In this document: positions 28,740 through 37,294 of the stretch, one piece after another | How positions within the stretch are numbered: the first letter of the stretch is position 1 | Layout: the number at the start of each line of letters is the position of its first letter | Source: Oceanospirillaceae bacterium | GTDB taxonomy: Bacteria > Pseudomonadota > Gammaproteobacteria > Pseudomonadales > Balneatricaceae | Direction: 5' to 3' | Assembly (NCBI GenBank): GCA_013215375.1 | Contig: JABSRB010000026.1 | Coordinates: 17,523 to 81,522, forward strand | DNA: 64,000 nt | Position numbers and translations under genes: made by a program | The notes under the pieces: model-generated | Seen by the model: only the letters and a program-made list of their open reading frames with translations | What the model was told of the DNA's origin: nothing | Database searches by the model: none

Positions 28740-30175
28740 CCACTCTGTTTCGTTCACCAGTACTGGCGTCGTGGTTTGCTGCAGGTGTTACATTATTTAA
28801 TTCCATTATCGCCATACCAATAGTTATTTCAATATTGTCAGTCGAGGAAATTAATGTTTGGTTTTTGTTTTTTAGTGTTGTTGCATTGGCTCAAGGTGTT
28901 CAGTTTGGGTTCAATGGCACTTTTGTAAGATTTATTGCGTACTCTAACTCAGGGGTTCGAATTTCTGAATTCGCGAGCATTAAAGACCTTAAAAAGATCA
29001 GTACGGAGTCGTTTTTAAATATTGGCGAGTTTTCTACAATAATAGGACTCACTAAATATGTTTATGGCGTGCTTTCAATTATATTTTTTATATTAATATT
29101 ACTACTAGGAAATGTTGGATTATCGTCACCAATTGGATTGCTAGAAAATCCAAGTGAAGGTTGGGTTGCGTGGTTTATAGTGGTCTTTGTAGCCACGATG
29201 GTTATATATTTGGGTCACTATCGCATTTTCCTTGAGGGTACGAACCATGTCGTTACTGTTCAGCGTGTACTAGCAATTGTAAATCTGGTTGGGTTAGGGG
29301 CTATATTGAGTGTTTTGATACTAAAGCCGACCTTAGTAGCAATTGTACTCGTCTATCAGGTAGTGGCTTTAATTTCTGCTCTCGTAATAGCCTTTATAGC
29401 CAAGAGGAAAATGTCTTCTACAACAGGCCTTGTTTCTAGTGTGGCGTTTGACCAAAACTTATTTAGTATAATATGGGAAAGTGTGTGGAAAAGCGGAATT
29501 ACAGTATTAATTGCCTCATCTGTAAAGCACGCCTCTGCAATACTGGTAGCTCAGTGGTTCCCGGTCGGCGAATCAGCTAGTTATCAATTTACTAAAAGGC
29601 TATTTGATGTAATTGAAAATTTTGTTCAAATCACCTTTCAAGCTAAATTACCACTATTAGCTAGTTTAAGGGGCAAAGGTGATTTTATGAATTTATTACC
29701 TGCTTTGGCTGAAATACAAAGAATATCATTTAGTGTTTTTTTAATTGGATATTTGACGTTACTTTTAATCGGGGATCCCATCCTTTCTCTTATTGGTAGT
29801 AATGTAGAGGTGGGTGGATATACACTTTTAGTGCTATTTTCATTCTCTACTTTTTTTAGTCGCTGGAGTGGCATTATGTTGGCGATTTCGAACCAGTCAA
29901 ATAATGTGATAGAACATAAAAGTGCTATTATTGTCGCATCTATATTTTTTCCATTGATATATTTATTTTATGAGGATTTTGGTGTGGAAATCGTTCCGTT
30001 TTGTACGCTTTTGGCTCTTTTGTTCGCCATGCCTATCGTTATTAAACAAGCTTATTCAACTATACATACAAATTTTTTTACTTACGAATTAACTGTGACT
30101 ATTCCTTTTCTATTGGCATTGTTATTAATAAATGTAAGTTTCTACTTTTTAGTAGGCATTCAATTACCAAAATAG
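28703..30175 (+). CDS. wzx: O-unit flippase, Wzx-like
   Basis: 490 residues and highly hydrophobic, with about 12 predicted membrane segments and short loops. It starts FRSPVLASWFAAGVTLFNSI after a short polar leader. Size, topology and location between glycosyltransferases fit the polysaccharide exporter superfamily, which moves undecaprenyl-linked repeat units to the periplasm. The GTG start at 28703 has GGAAGG upstream and overlaps the previous gene by 37 nt; an ATG at 28733 is an alternative. Assignment rests on topology and context, since Wzx sequences vary greatly. Confidence 0.8.
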   Translation: MSTLLEESYQMVATLFRSPVLASWFAAGVTLFNSIIAIPIVISILSVEEINVWFLFFSVVALAQGVQFGFNGTFVRFIAYSNSGVRISEFASIKDLKKISTESFLNIGEFSTIIGLTKYVYGVLSIIFFILILLLGNVGLSSPIGLLENPSEGWVAWFIVVFVATMVIYLGHYRIFLEGTNHVVTVQRVLAIVNLVGLGAILSVLILKPTLVAIVLVYQVVALISALVIAFIAKRKMSSTTGLVSSVAFDQNLFSIIWESVWKSGITVLIASSVKHASAILVAQWFPVGESASYQFTKRLFDVIENFVQITFQAKLPLLASLRGKGDFMNLLPALAEIQRISFSVFLIGYLTLLLIGDPILSLIGSNVEVGGYTLLVLFSFSTFFSRWSGIMLAISNQSNNVIEHKSAIIVASIFFPLIYLFYEDFGVEIVPFCTLLALLFAMPIVIKQAYSTIHTNFFTYELTVTIPFLLALLLINVSFYFLVGIQLPK

Positions 30176-30190
30176 GTTCAAATAGTTAAG

Positions 30191-30834
30191 GTGAACACCT
30201 GGCTAACATTTGCCAAAGTTAACTCTTCAGATACGAGCAAGCATTTAAAGAAAAGGGATTTTTCACATTAGTGCTATCAGGCAGTTATACACCAGTCTTG
30301 GTATATATAAAATGGCAGGTAGTTATTTGGATAAAATTAATTGGATACTCGTAGCTTTCTTTTGTACCGATGAACGATGGGTATCTAAAGATTATGATGT
30401 CAATAATTATAATTCGGCGCGAAAAATTTATTAAGTAATGATGATTAAGAAAGTTCTAACGAATTTGATACTGACTTAAGTCTTGATGACTGTCTGATTG
30501 CTTTCAGGGCTAAGTATAAGAAATTTGAAAAGTATGTTAGATAATTCTTCCGAGTTTTTTGGTTTTGTATTGCCTGGTATGGTTGATGAAGGTCATGTTG
30601 CCTCGATATTTTAAAGAGGAAGCCGTCAATACTGATATATTTTCTTATACGGGTTATTCAATCAAAGGCTATAATAGAGTCAGCCTCGCGGTAAATGCAT
30701 ATAATTCTGCACTATTTGTTACCTTGTTGGTTTCTAATTCTAATAAATTAAATTTACTGAATAATGCCAAAGAATTACCTGTAGAATTAATTCGCGTTGA
30801 TTGTCTGTTTATTATGGATTCGCCAATTGTTTAA
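30191..30834 (+). pseudogene. 6-phosphogluconolactonase-family gene, decayed
   Basis: Three pieces of a PGL/glucosamine-6-phosphate isomerase-fold protein lie in order in different frames. About 30235-30434: GFFTLVLSGSYTPVLVY and FFCTDERWVSKDYDVNNYNS, where the DERWV..D..SNY signature is clear. About 30450-30545: LSLDDCLIAFRAKYKKF. About 30540-30834: FGFVLPGMVDEGHVASIF (compare LGMGxDGHTASLF) to LPVELIRVDCLFIMD. Stops and frameshifts separate them and several conserved residues are already lost. Its placement before the hydratase-like gene suggests it once worked on a sugar lactone or sugar phosphate there. Confidence 0.82.
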
Positions 30835-30861
30835 GTTATTCAACACCTCAGAGAGATATGC

Positions 30862-31614
30862 ATGTTAAAGGCTATTATTTATAAAAGTATAAGGGAACAA
30901 GGAAGTGTAGAGGATGGTTTTCCCACTCCTGACTCTTTAATCGAAGCATATAAAATCCAAAAGGAAAATTTTCGTGATATTAAAGGTTGGAAATTAGGGG
31001 GGACCACAAGTTTTACTAGGAAATTATTTAATACAGATAAAGTCTATTATGGAGGAGTGGGTGGAAGCTATATTTATAAGGCTAGTGATGTGGTAAAAGT
31101 TCCTAGTTTTATCAAAGAACCTTCGGGTGAAGCTGAAGTGGCTTTTAGATTGACTGATAAGGTTAAAGAACTATCGACATTGAACATCAAAGCAATAGAT
31201 ATGGCTGAATTAATTCATGCGGTTATACCATCGATTGAATTTCCGTGGTCTGCTTTTCCTCTCCCTGCTTGCGGGCTAAAAGTATTAATAGCTGATAGTT
31301 GTGCTGCGGGCTTTGTGGTATTTGGCGAGGAGATTAATTGGACGAAGGAATTGGAGGAGGTATTGAATGGTAAGGTCACTATTTTTACTAGTAATCGACT
31401 TCTTGCATCCGGTAGTGTTGATAATATCATAGGTGGTCCTGTTGATGCCCTTCGTTCTTTTCTTTTTTTAGCTAAAGAACATAAAATAAAATTTGCCGGA
31501 GGTGAGATAGTTGCTACTGGTGGCTGCACTTCATGTATCCCTATTCCTGTGGGCGAGAAAATATCTGTTAAGTTTGAAAATTTAAACTCTTTCGAATTTA
31601 AACTGGAATTTTAA
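30862..31614 (+). CDS. 2-keto-4-pentenoate hydratase-family (FAH-fold) protein
   Basis: 250 residues. GWKLGGTTSFTRKLFNTDKV near residue 40, EPSGEAEVAFRLTDKV with metal-binding acidic residues near 90, and GGPVDALRSFLFLAKEH near 195 place it in the MhpD/DmpE hydratase group of the fumarylacetoacetate hydrolase superfamily. These enzymes hydrate, decarboxylate or cleave 2-keto acids. No aromatic-degradation genes are nearby. Between sugar genes it more likely acts on a keto-deoxy sugar acid, an inference. Its stop codon lies inside a 32-bp tandem duplication. Confidence 0.75.
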   Translation: MLKAIIYKSIREQGSVEDGFPTPDSLIEAYKIQKENFRDIKGWKLGGTTSFTRKLFNTDKVYYGGVGGSYIYKASDVVKVPSFIKEPSGEAEVAFRLTDKVKELSTLNIKAIDMAELIHAVIPSIEFPWSAFPLPACGLKVLIADSCAAGFVVFGEEINWTKELEEVLNGKVTIFTSNRLLASGSVDNIIGGPVDALRSFLFLAKEHKIKFAGGEIVATGGCTSCIPIPVGEKISVKFENLNSFEFKLEF

Positions 31615-31670
31615 AGTGAGCCTTATGTTACCTTCTGCAATTTTAAAGTGAGCCTTATGTTACCTTCTGC
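31607..31670 (+). repeat. Perfect 32-bp tandem duplication across a gene junction
   Basis: Bases 31607-31638 are repeated exactly at 31639-31670. Each unit begins AATTTTAAAGTGAGCC and ends TTACCTTCTGC. It carries the stop codon of the hydratase-family gene and the start region (ATG TTA CCT TCT) of the following IMPase pseudogene, so the initiation site itself is duplicated. The exact identity points to a recent slippage event. Confidence 0.95.
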
Positions 31671-32442
31671 AATTTTTGTAAATGGACTCATTCATAAAGT
31701 TTTTACAGTATTTGATGACAAGAAAACAGTATGGGATCATCGAAAAATCCAAGTTCGATTATGTTACGGATGTGGATAAATCTTTAGAGCAAGCAATTGC
31801 TCAATTCATACTGGAGCAATACCCAGGTCATAAAGTTATCGGTGAAGAAAGTATTCAATAAATAACAAGCCTACTGGGCCTACTTGGGTTTTAGACCCAT
31901 TAGACGGGACGTCCATTTTTTTATTAGGAATACCTCTCTATGCATGTATAATTGCATTTGTTAATGATTCAAAAGTACAGTTCGGCTTAGTTCTAGATCT
32001 TCTCAACCGAGAGATATTTACTGCTAGACCTGCACTTGGTGCCTTTTTAGGCGATGAATTATTGGATACGAATAGCAATAATTCTGACTTTATTGGCGTT
32101 AGCTCTGGTTTCCTAGAAAAGGTAGCAATAGAACAGCCTCATTTGATTGTGCAATTAAGGGATGTTGGTAAATTCCGTTTACTGGGATCACAAGCTTTAC
32201 ATCTATGCTATGTAGCTTCAGGTAGAATGAAAGCGTGTGTAAACTTAGAATCAAAGATTTGGGATGACATCGCAGGCGCTTTAATATTACAAGAGGCGAA
32301 CGGTACATATTCTACTATTACTGTTTTTTACCCAGACAGAGTTAACTCTGTTGACCCATCACAGAGCTTATTTAGTTTAGGTAAAGCTGAAAAAAAGGCT
32401 AAGTTAGATAAAATAATAAGACGACAAAATATTGAGGAATGA
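31657..32442 (+). pseudogene. Second IMPase-family phosphatase, frameshifted
   Basis: The start MLPSAIFVNGLIHKVFTVFD (31657) is in one frame. IEKSKFDYVTDVDKSLEQA and KVIGEESIQ follow in a second frame, ending in a TAA at 31859-31861. NKPTGPTWVLDPLDGTSIF runs in a third frame, continuing to WDDIAGALILQEANG and a stop at 32440-32442. The metal motifs (GEE, DPLDGT, WDDIAG) survive but at least two frameshifts break the gene. It is clearly diverged from the intact IMPase at 21530, so not a recent duplicate. The last 126 codons form an uninterrupted frame from 32062. Confidence 0.88.
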
Positions 32443-32445
32443 AAT

Positions 32446-33111
32446 ATGTCAAAGGTCATTGCGATGATCCCTGCTCGCATGGGTAGTCAGCGTCTAATTA
32501 AGAAAAATCTCAGAGAGCTTGAAGGGGTACCATTGATAACCAGAGCTATTAGGAAATGTAAAGAAGCCGGTTGTTTTGATGAAATCTGGGTCAATTCTGA
32601 AGATGAGGTATTTGGTAAAATTGCTGCGGAAGAAGATGTCTATTTTCATAAAAGACCAATGTTTTTAGGCGATAATAACGCAACAAGTGAAGAATTTGTT
32701 AAAGAATTTTTGGAATGTCATGAGTGTACATATATACTGCAGGTTCACTCGATTGCTCCATTACTAAGCACTTCTGAAGTTAAACAGTTCACTCTTTCTT
32801 TTATTAATTCAGGATGTGATGTTTTTCTTTCTTGTATTGAGGACCAAATAGAGGTGGCTTTCAATAATAAGCCAGTCAATTTCAGCTTTGCTGAAAAAAC
32901 AAATTCACAAGACTTGAGTCCCATGCAGCGAATTACTTGGGGTATTACCGGGTGGAAAAAAGAAAAATATCTAGAAACTCGAAAAAATAATGACTGTGCA
33001 ACGTATGCTGGAAAGGTCGGTTTTTTTCCTGTAAATCCAATGTCTGGACATGTAATTAAGACCCAGATTGATCTCGACATTGCCACAGCTTATCTGAAAA
33101 TAGTATGTTAA
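32446..33111 (+). CDS. CMP-sugar synthetase (acylneuraminate/KDO cytidylyltransferase family)
   Basis: 221 residues. The N-terminal IAMIPARMGSQRLIKKNLRE is the CTP-binding signature of NeuA/KdsB-type enzymes, followed by PLITRAIRKCKEAG and IWVNSEDEVF. YILQVHSIAPLLSTSEVKQF corresponds to the conserved Q-x-SP-L segment, slightly altered. It should activate an acidic 2-keto sugar or related acid as its CMP derivative. No neuB or neuC homologue is present, so the sugar is not an ordinary sialic acid made here. It starts 3 nt after the preceding pseudogene and appears intact between two broken genes. Confidence 0.85.
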   Translation: MSKVIAMIPARMGSQRLIKKNLRELEGVPLITRAIRKCKEAGCFDEIWVNSEDEVFGKIAAEEDVYFHKRPMFLGDNNATSEEFVKEFLECHECTYILQVHSIAPLLSTSEVKQFTLSFINSGCDVFLSCIEDQIEVAFNNKPVNFSFAEKTNSQDLSPMQRITWGITGWKKEKYLETRKNNDCATYAGKVGFFPVNPMSGHVIKTQIDLDIATAYLKIVC

Positions 33112-33113
33112 AC

Positions 33114-34029
33114 ATGAAAGCAATAGTTTGAAATATTATGATGCTAAAAGATCAAAATCGCTTTAGCAATGAGTTAATGGAAAAAGGTATTGAGGCTATT
33201 TTCCCAAAGGTGGACGAATACTTAACAGAAAGTGAGGCTATTAAATTGGTCAGTGATATAGATGGCTGGCTTGCCGGTGATGATCAAATAACTAAATCAG
33301 TACTACTTAAGGCAAGCCCCAAAGCTTAAGGTTATAGCAAAATGGTTTACAGGAACAGATTCAATTGATAAGGTAGCAGCAAGCGACCTTGGTATACCAG
33401 TATTAAATTATTCTGGCGCATTTAGAGATGCCGTTTCTGAAGTAGCCATTGCATACATTCTTGATTTAGCGAGATCTATAACAAAGACATATCGTGAGGT
33501 TAGGCTTGGAGGTTGGCCTAAGAAAATGGATCAGGCCTTGTAGGTAGAACTGTGGGGATGGGGCTATTGGGAAAGGCATCATCGAGCGAGTCGTCGCTTT
33601 TAGGATTAATTTGATAGTTAACGACCCCAATTTTACTCATGATGATGAGTTTTCAGAAATTACGAATTAAAATTTTGATTACGTAGTTTCTAACTCTGAC
33701 AGCTTATGTTTAGCCTGTAGCTTAAATGATGACAATGTCCATTTAATTAATTCAGACGTGTTTAATAATATGAAAGCTACTAGTTGTATTATGAATGTCG
33801 CCAAGGTCCTTTAATTGATGAAGAATCATTGATATCATCATTAAATAATGGAAAAATATTTGGTGCTGGATTTGATGTATTAAAAGTTGAGCCTCTTCCT
33901 AGTACGTCCAAACTCTTAGGCTTCGATAATGTAATTCTAGGCTCGGATAATGCCAATCATTTGGCTGCTGCGACAGAATATGAACATAAAAATACGATTA
34001 AAAATCTATTTGAAGCTCTATGTGTCTAG
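33114..34029 (+). pseudogene. Second 2-hydroxyacid dehydrogenase, decayed
   Basis: From the ATG at 33114 the frame reads MKAIV, then TGA (33129-33131), then MMLKDQNRFSNELMEKGIEA to ISDIDG-type residues and a stop at 33327-33329. LKVIAKWFTGTDSIDKVAAS to LARSITKTYREVRLGGW continues in another frame until about 33540. The Rossmann region is shredded (VGRTVGMGLLGKAS remnant). The tail LIDEESLISSLNNGKIFGAG with VEPLPS runs from 33784 to 34029. The order matches a phosphoglycerate-dehydrogenase-like enzyme throughout. The intact counterpart is at 20519. Confidence 0.88.
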
Positions 34030-34100
34030 ATAGCTTTAGCTAACTACTTTTTTTATTTTTTATAGTAGTAAAAACTTATTATAATTAAGGTCCGTCAGAT

Positions 34101-34955
34101 ATGTTAAGTAGAACAAATGAAATTAAAAAAATGCTAGGGAAATCAAAATCCCATCAAGAAAAAATTGAAATATTACGGAATTCTTATAAAGGTGAAGTTT
34201 GTTATATTTTGACTGCTGGCCCTTCAATAAATGATTATAGTGCTAATTATTTGCAAGAAAAATTAAAAGATGAATTGGTAATAGCAGTTAAACAGACTTA
34301 TGATTTATTACCAGGCTTAGTTGATTTTCATTTGCTAAACCAATTTAATTATCAAAAAACTGAGTACGCTGTTTCAAAACCCATAATCATGAAAGTCGGA
34401 CTTGATGGGGCAAAACTAAAAACGCCAGGTCTATTGCCTGACTTAGAGTTTTTAATAGACATGACTAAAACAAGTAGGGAAGACAGCTTGTCTGGCTCAA
34501 TGGACTTTTCGAATTGGTTGCTAGATCGTGGTGATAACTATAGGCCATTTGGACCAGGTATTATGCACGAGATAGGTTTGTTTTTACCAGTACTGTTAGG
34601 TGCAAAGAAAATCATAGTAATTGGCTGGGACCTTGGCAGTGCTAAAACTAATGGAATTTCAAGATACTATGAAAAAGATGGTATTGGGAAGAGTATTCAA
34701 CAAGTTGTGATGGATCATTCGCCGGCTTTGTATAATAAAGTATTAGTAAGGTTTTTAAATATTTATCGCCAGATAATGTTCAGATTTGATGACAGCATTA
34801 TATTAAATAATCCAGGTATAACAGTAAATGAAGCTGGTTTTATTTCAAAATCAACAGGTCCACTATATGATTGGTTAAAATTTCGAGGTATTGAATTCGA
34901 AATAGTATCAAATAACAGCATGATTGATAAATCTGTGCCTAGAGTAAGTTTATAA
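34101..34955 (+). CDS. DUF115/GT42-like protein, possible CMP-sugar transferase
   Basis: 284 residues, soluble. EVCYILTAGPSINDYSANYL near residue 34 is the GPS(L/I) loop shared by DUF115 (MptE-like, Maf) proteins and by GT42 sialyltransferases. GAKKIIVIGWDLGSAKTNG near 175 resembles the second conserved block (GxxxIxLIGxDL). The middle holds FGPGIMHEIGLFLPVLL. I cannot choose between these families by eye. Because it follows a CMP-sugar synthetase, transfer of that CMP-sugar is an attractive role, but this is inference. Confidence 0.55.
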   Translation: MLSRTNEIKKMLGKSKSHQEKIEILRNSYKGEVCYILTAGPSINDYSANYLQEKLKDELVIAVKQTYDLLPGLVDFHLLNQFNYQKTEYAVSKPIIMKVGLDGAKLKTPGLLPDLEFLIDMTKTSREDSLSGSMDFSNWLLDRGDNYRPFGPGIMHEIGLFLPVLLGAKKIIVIGWDLGSAKTNGISRYYEKDGIGKSIQQVVMDHSPALYNKVLVRFLNIYRQIMFRFDDSIILNNPGITVNEAGFISKSTGPLYDWLKFRGIEFEIVSNNSMIDKSVPRVSL

Positions 34956-35284
34956 AATCGATAATTTGATTAAGTTCAATATGTAAATACATATATTCAA
35001 CAAATATTAGTGTGTCAAACTGAATGCTTGGAATATATAGATCTATTATTCTTTCTAGAATTTAATATATTTGAAATAAATGATCTTGCTGATGCTTACC
35101 GCCAGTAACATATGGCTATTTTTAGGTATGTCCCGGAACTAGTAGTTTTTATTACTATTTAAATCGATTTTATATTACTGCGATAGTAGTGACCCAAAAA
35201 CAATTTTACTCAAGTGGTGTAATGTTTGTTCCGTTCTTTGTTGTATCTCCTTAAATTTTAATAATATAGCTTGTAGGAACTAAT
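34956..35284. other. Gene-free AT-rich spacer
   Basis: 329 bases between the DUF115/GT42-like gene and the polymerase. All frames are closed by stops within short distances and I recognise no gene remnant, terminator or strong promoter. It is noticeably AT-rich. Confidence 0.6.
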
Positions 35285-36382
35285 GTGGTATCTAGCAACA
35301 ACCTAATATTGGCACTTCTATCTTTTTCTTTGCTTACACCTACAACTTTCGGCATATTCGGAAGTTATGCAATAATATTGATGCTTTTATCGTTTATCTT
35401 TGTTTTTATGTTAAAAGGAGGGAGAGCGCATAAAAATTATTACTTGCTTCAGGGTATAGTATTTATATGTCTTCTGAGTCTGTTTTCTCTGTCTTATATT
35501 AATGGTGGACACTTGGCTTTGGTGTTTGGAAAGGCTCTCCATACGTGGGTTTTGTTTTTATTTGTCTCTATCAAGTACCCAATAAATATTAAATATAATA
35601 ATGTAATTACGATCTTTCTTGTTTACTCAATAATTATTTTTGCAATAGTCTATTTCTATAAACCATATGGGGTAATGTTTAGGTTTACAGGTTATGCATT
35701 CGATCCTAACTATTTTGGGATGACATGTCTTGCTCTTTATATGTCATCGTATTTATTTGATAAATATAAAGGGTTACTAGTTTTAAAGTCATTGATGATT
35801 ATTGCTATTTTTCTTACTGCCTCTGCGACAGTTATCTCTTTGTTGGTTTTGTTTCATTTAATAGTAGTGCTAAGGATTCGGCTTAATAGTATTGGTGTAT
35901 TACTTGTTATAATTGGATCCCTTATTGTATACTCAATATTTATTTATAGCATTGGTTCGCTTTTAGAAGATTTGAATGTTGATGGTTCTTTGTATTGGCG
36001 ATACAAACTAGCTTCTTTAGAGCAAAGGCTGGATGTTCAAATTAGATGTTTTGAAATATTTTTCTCTAATGTTAATTATTTTTTATATGGAGTTGGTAGT
36101 GGTCGTACAAATGAATTTTTAGGGAAGGCGCTGCATAATGGTTTTTTGCAAATGGTATTTGCCCATGGAGTAGGTTTTTTATTGGTTGTTGTGATTTATA
36201 TTGTTCGTATTTATAGCAGTCTTCAAAGAAAAGCTTTGTTTCTTCGAGATAAAAGGGTTGTTTTTGCAGGTTTCATTGTTTTTATAGTATCCAATTATGC
36301 GCTTGATACATTTTTAACTGGTTCATTTATTATCTTCATTTTAATTGTTAAAATGTATCAGCACGTAGAGCTTAAAAATTAA
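35285..36382 (+). CDS. wzy: O-antigen polymerase, Wzy-like
   Basis: 365 residues with about 10-11 membrane segments and one larger periplasmic loop near residues 220-280 that holds RYKLASLEQRLDVQIRCFEI and GVGSGRTNEFLGKALHNGFL. That NxxL...G.GxG...HNxxL layout is usual for Wzy and ligase (WaaL/O-Ag polymerase) proteins. In this locus, with Wzx and Wzz, a polymerase is more likely than a ligase. The start is GTG (35285) with TAGGA 8 nt upstream. Very AT-rich, as is common for wzy. Confidence 0.8.
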   Translation: MVSSNNLILALLSFSLLTPTTFGIFGSYAIILMLLSFIFVFMLKGGRAHKNYYLLQGIVFICLLSLFSLSYINGGHLALVFGKALHTWVLFLFVSIKYPINIKYNNVITIFLVYSIIIFAIVYFYKPYGVMFRFTGYAFDPNYFGMTCLALYMSSYLFDKYKGLLVLKSLMIIAIFLTASATVISLLVLFHLIVVLRIRLNSIGVLLVIIGSLIVYSIFIYSIGSLLEDLNVDGSLYWRYKLASLEQRLDVQIRCFEIFFSNVNYFLYGVGSGRTNEFLGKALHNGFLQMVFAHGVGFLLVVVIYIVRIYSSLQRKALFLRDKRVVFAGFIVFIVSNYALDTFLTGSFIIFILIVKMYQHVELKN

Positions 36383-36421
36383 AGCTATTATTGTCTGTGT
36401 AATGAATTGGAGTAGTACTGT

Positions 36422-37294
36422 ATGGTTACTATAAAACGAATATCATTTATTCTTCCAACCATAGGAAGGAAAGAAGAGTTAGTAGCATTCTTGGTTTCTT
36501 TGAAAGAGTCTACGGGAATACAAGGAATTGTACTTGAAGTTATTATTGTTGATCAGAATAGCCTTGAATTTGATTTATATTCAGCAGTGTCTCCTTTTAG
36601 TTGTTTCTTTGAACTTGTTTATATCCATAGTGTTATAAAAGGTTTATCTTATAATCGAAATGTTGGTTTGAAGGTTGCCACTGGTGATGTATTTTCTTTC
36701 CCCGATGATGATTGCCTTTACTTTGAAGATACCATATCTTCGATTGTACTGTTTTTTAAATCTAACTCGAAAAATGATGTAGTATTGGGTAGAATATTTG
36801 ATCGTGAAAATAGTTCAAATATAATTAAGTCATGGCCTTCAAAGGGCCGAAAAGTATCAGCTTTAAATGTTTATTTCCTAGCGTCCTCTATTACTATTTT
36901 CATGAGGCCAGTTTGCGCCATTGAGTTTGATGAAAATCTTGGTGCTGGTGCTAAATATGGTTCTTGTGAAGATCCTGATTATCTTTACCGGATTATAGAT
37001 GCTGGCTTTAATGTTTATTACACTCCGCAGATAGATGTATGGCACCCTGTGCCAGATATGACAGTTATTGAATTATCCAAGGTTCAAAGCTATGCAGCAG
37101 GTTTTGGATATTTTGTTAGAAAGCAAACAACTGTAGTTAAAGTAATATTATTTATACTATTAATTATAAAAAAGGTAGCGGAGAGTATTTTGTATAGGAA
37201 GAGATTTAGAAGAGGGTATTTCAAAGTATACTTTAAAGGGTTATTCATGGGTTTTATGTTTAATAAACCAGTAGATACTGATGACAAAAAATAA
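36422..37294 (+). CDS. Family 2 glycosyltransferase
   Basis: 290 residues. The N-terminus ISFILPTIGRKEELVAFLVS is the GT-A donor-binding strand, and SYNRNVGLKVATGDVFSFPD followed by DDDC near residue 95 gives the metal-binding DxD. EDPDYLYRIIDAGFNVYYTP is the usual acceptor-side ED motif. The last about 50 residues hold a hydrophobic, basic stretch, suggesting membrane attachment. Substrate unknown. It overlaps the acyltransferase gene by 14 nt. Confidence 0.85.
   Translation: MVTIKRISFILPTIGRKEELVAFLVSLKESTGIQGIVLEVIIVDQNSLEFDLYSAVSPFSCFFELVYIHSVIKGLSYNRNVGLKVATGDVFSFPDDDCLYFEDTISSIVLFFKSNSKNDVVLGRIFDRENSSNIIKSWPSKGRKVSALNVYFLASSITIFMRPVCAIEFDENLGAGAKYGSCEDPDYLYRIIDAGFNVYYTPQIDVWHPVPDMTVIELSKVQSYAAGFGYFVRKQTTVVKVILFILLIIKKVAESILYRKRFRRGYFKVYFKGLFMGFMFNKPVDTDDKK

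Noticed and set aside
32446..33111. Complete sialic or legionaminic acid pathway
   Set aside because: No NeuB-type synthase, NeuC-type epimerase or matching aminotransferase is present in the window.
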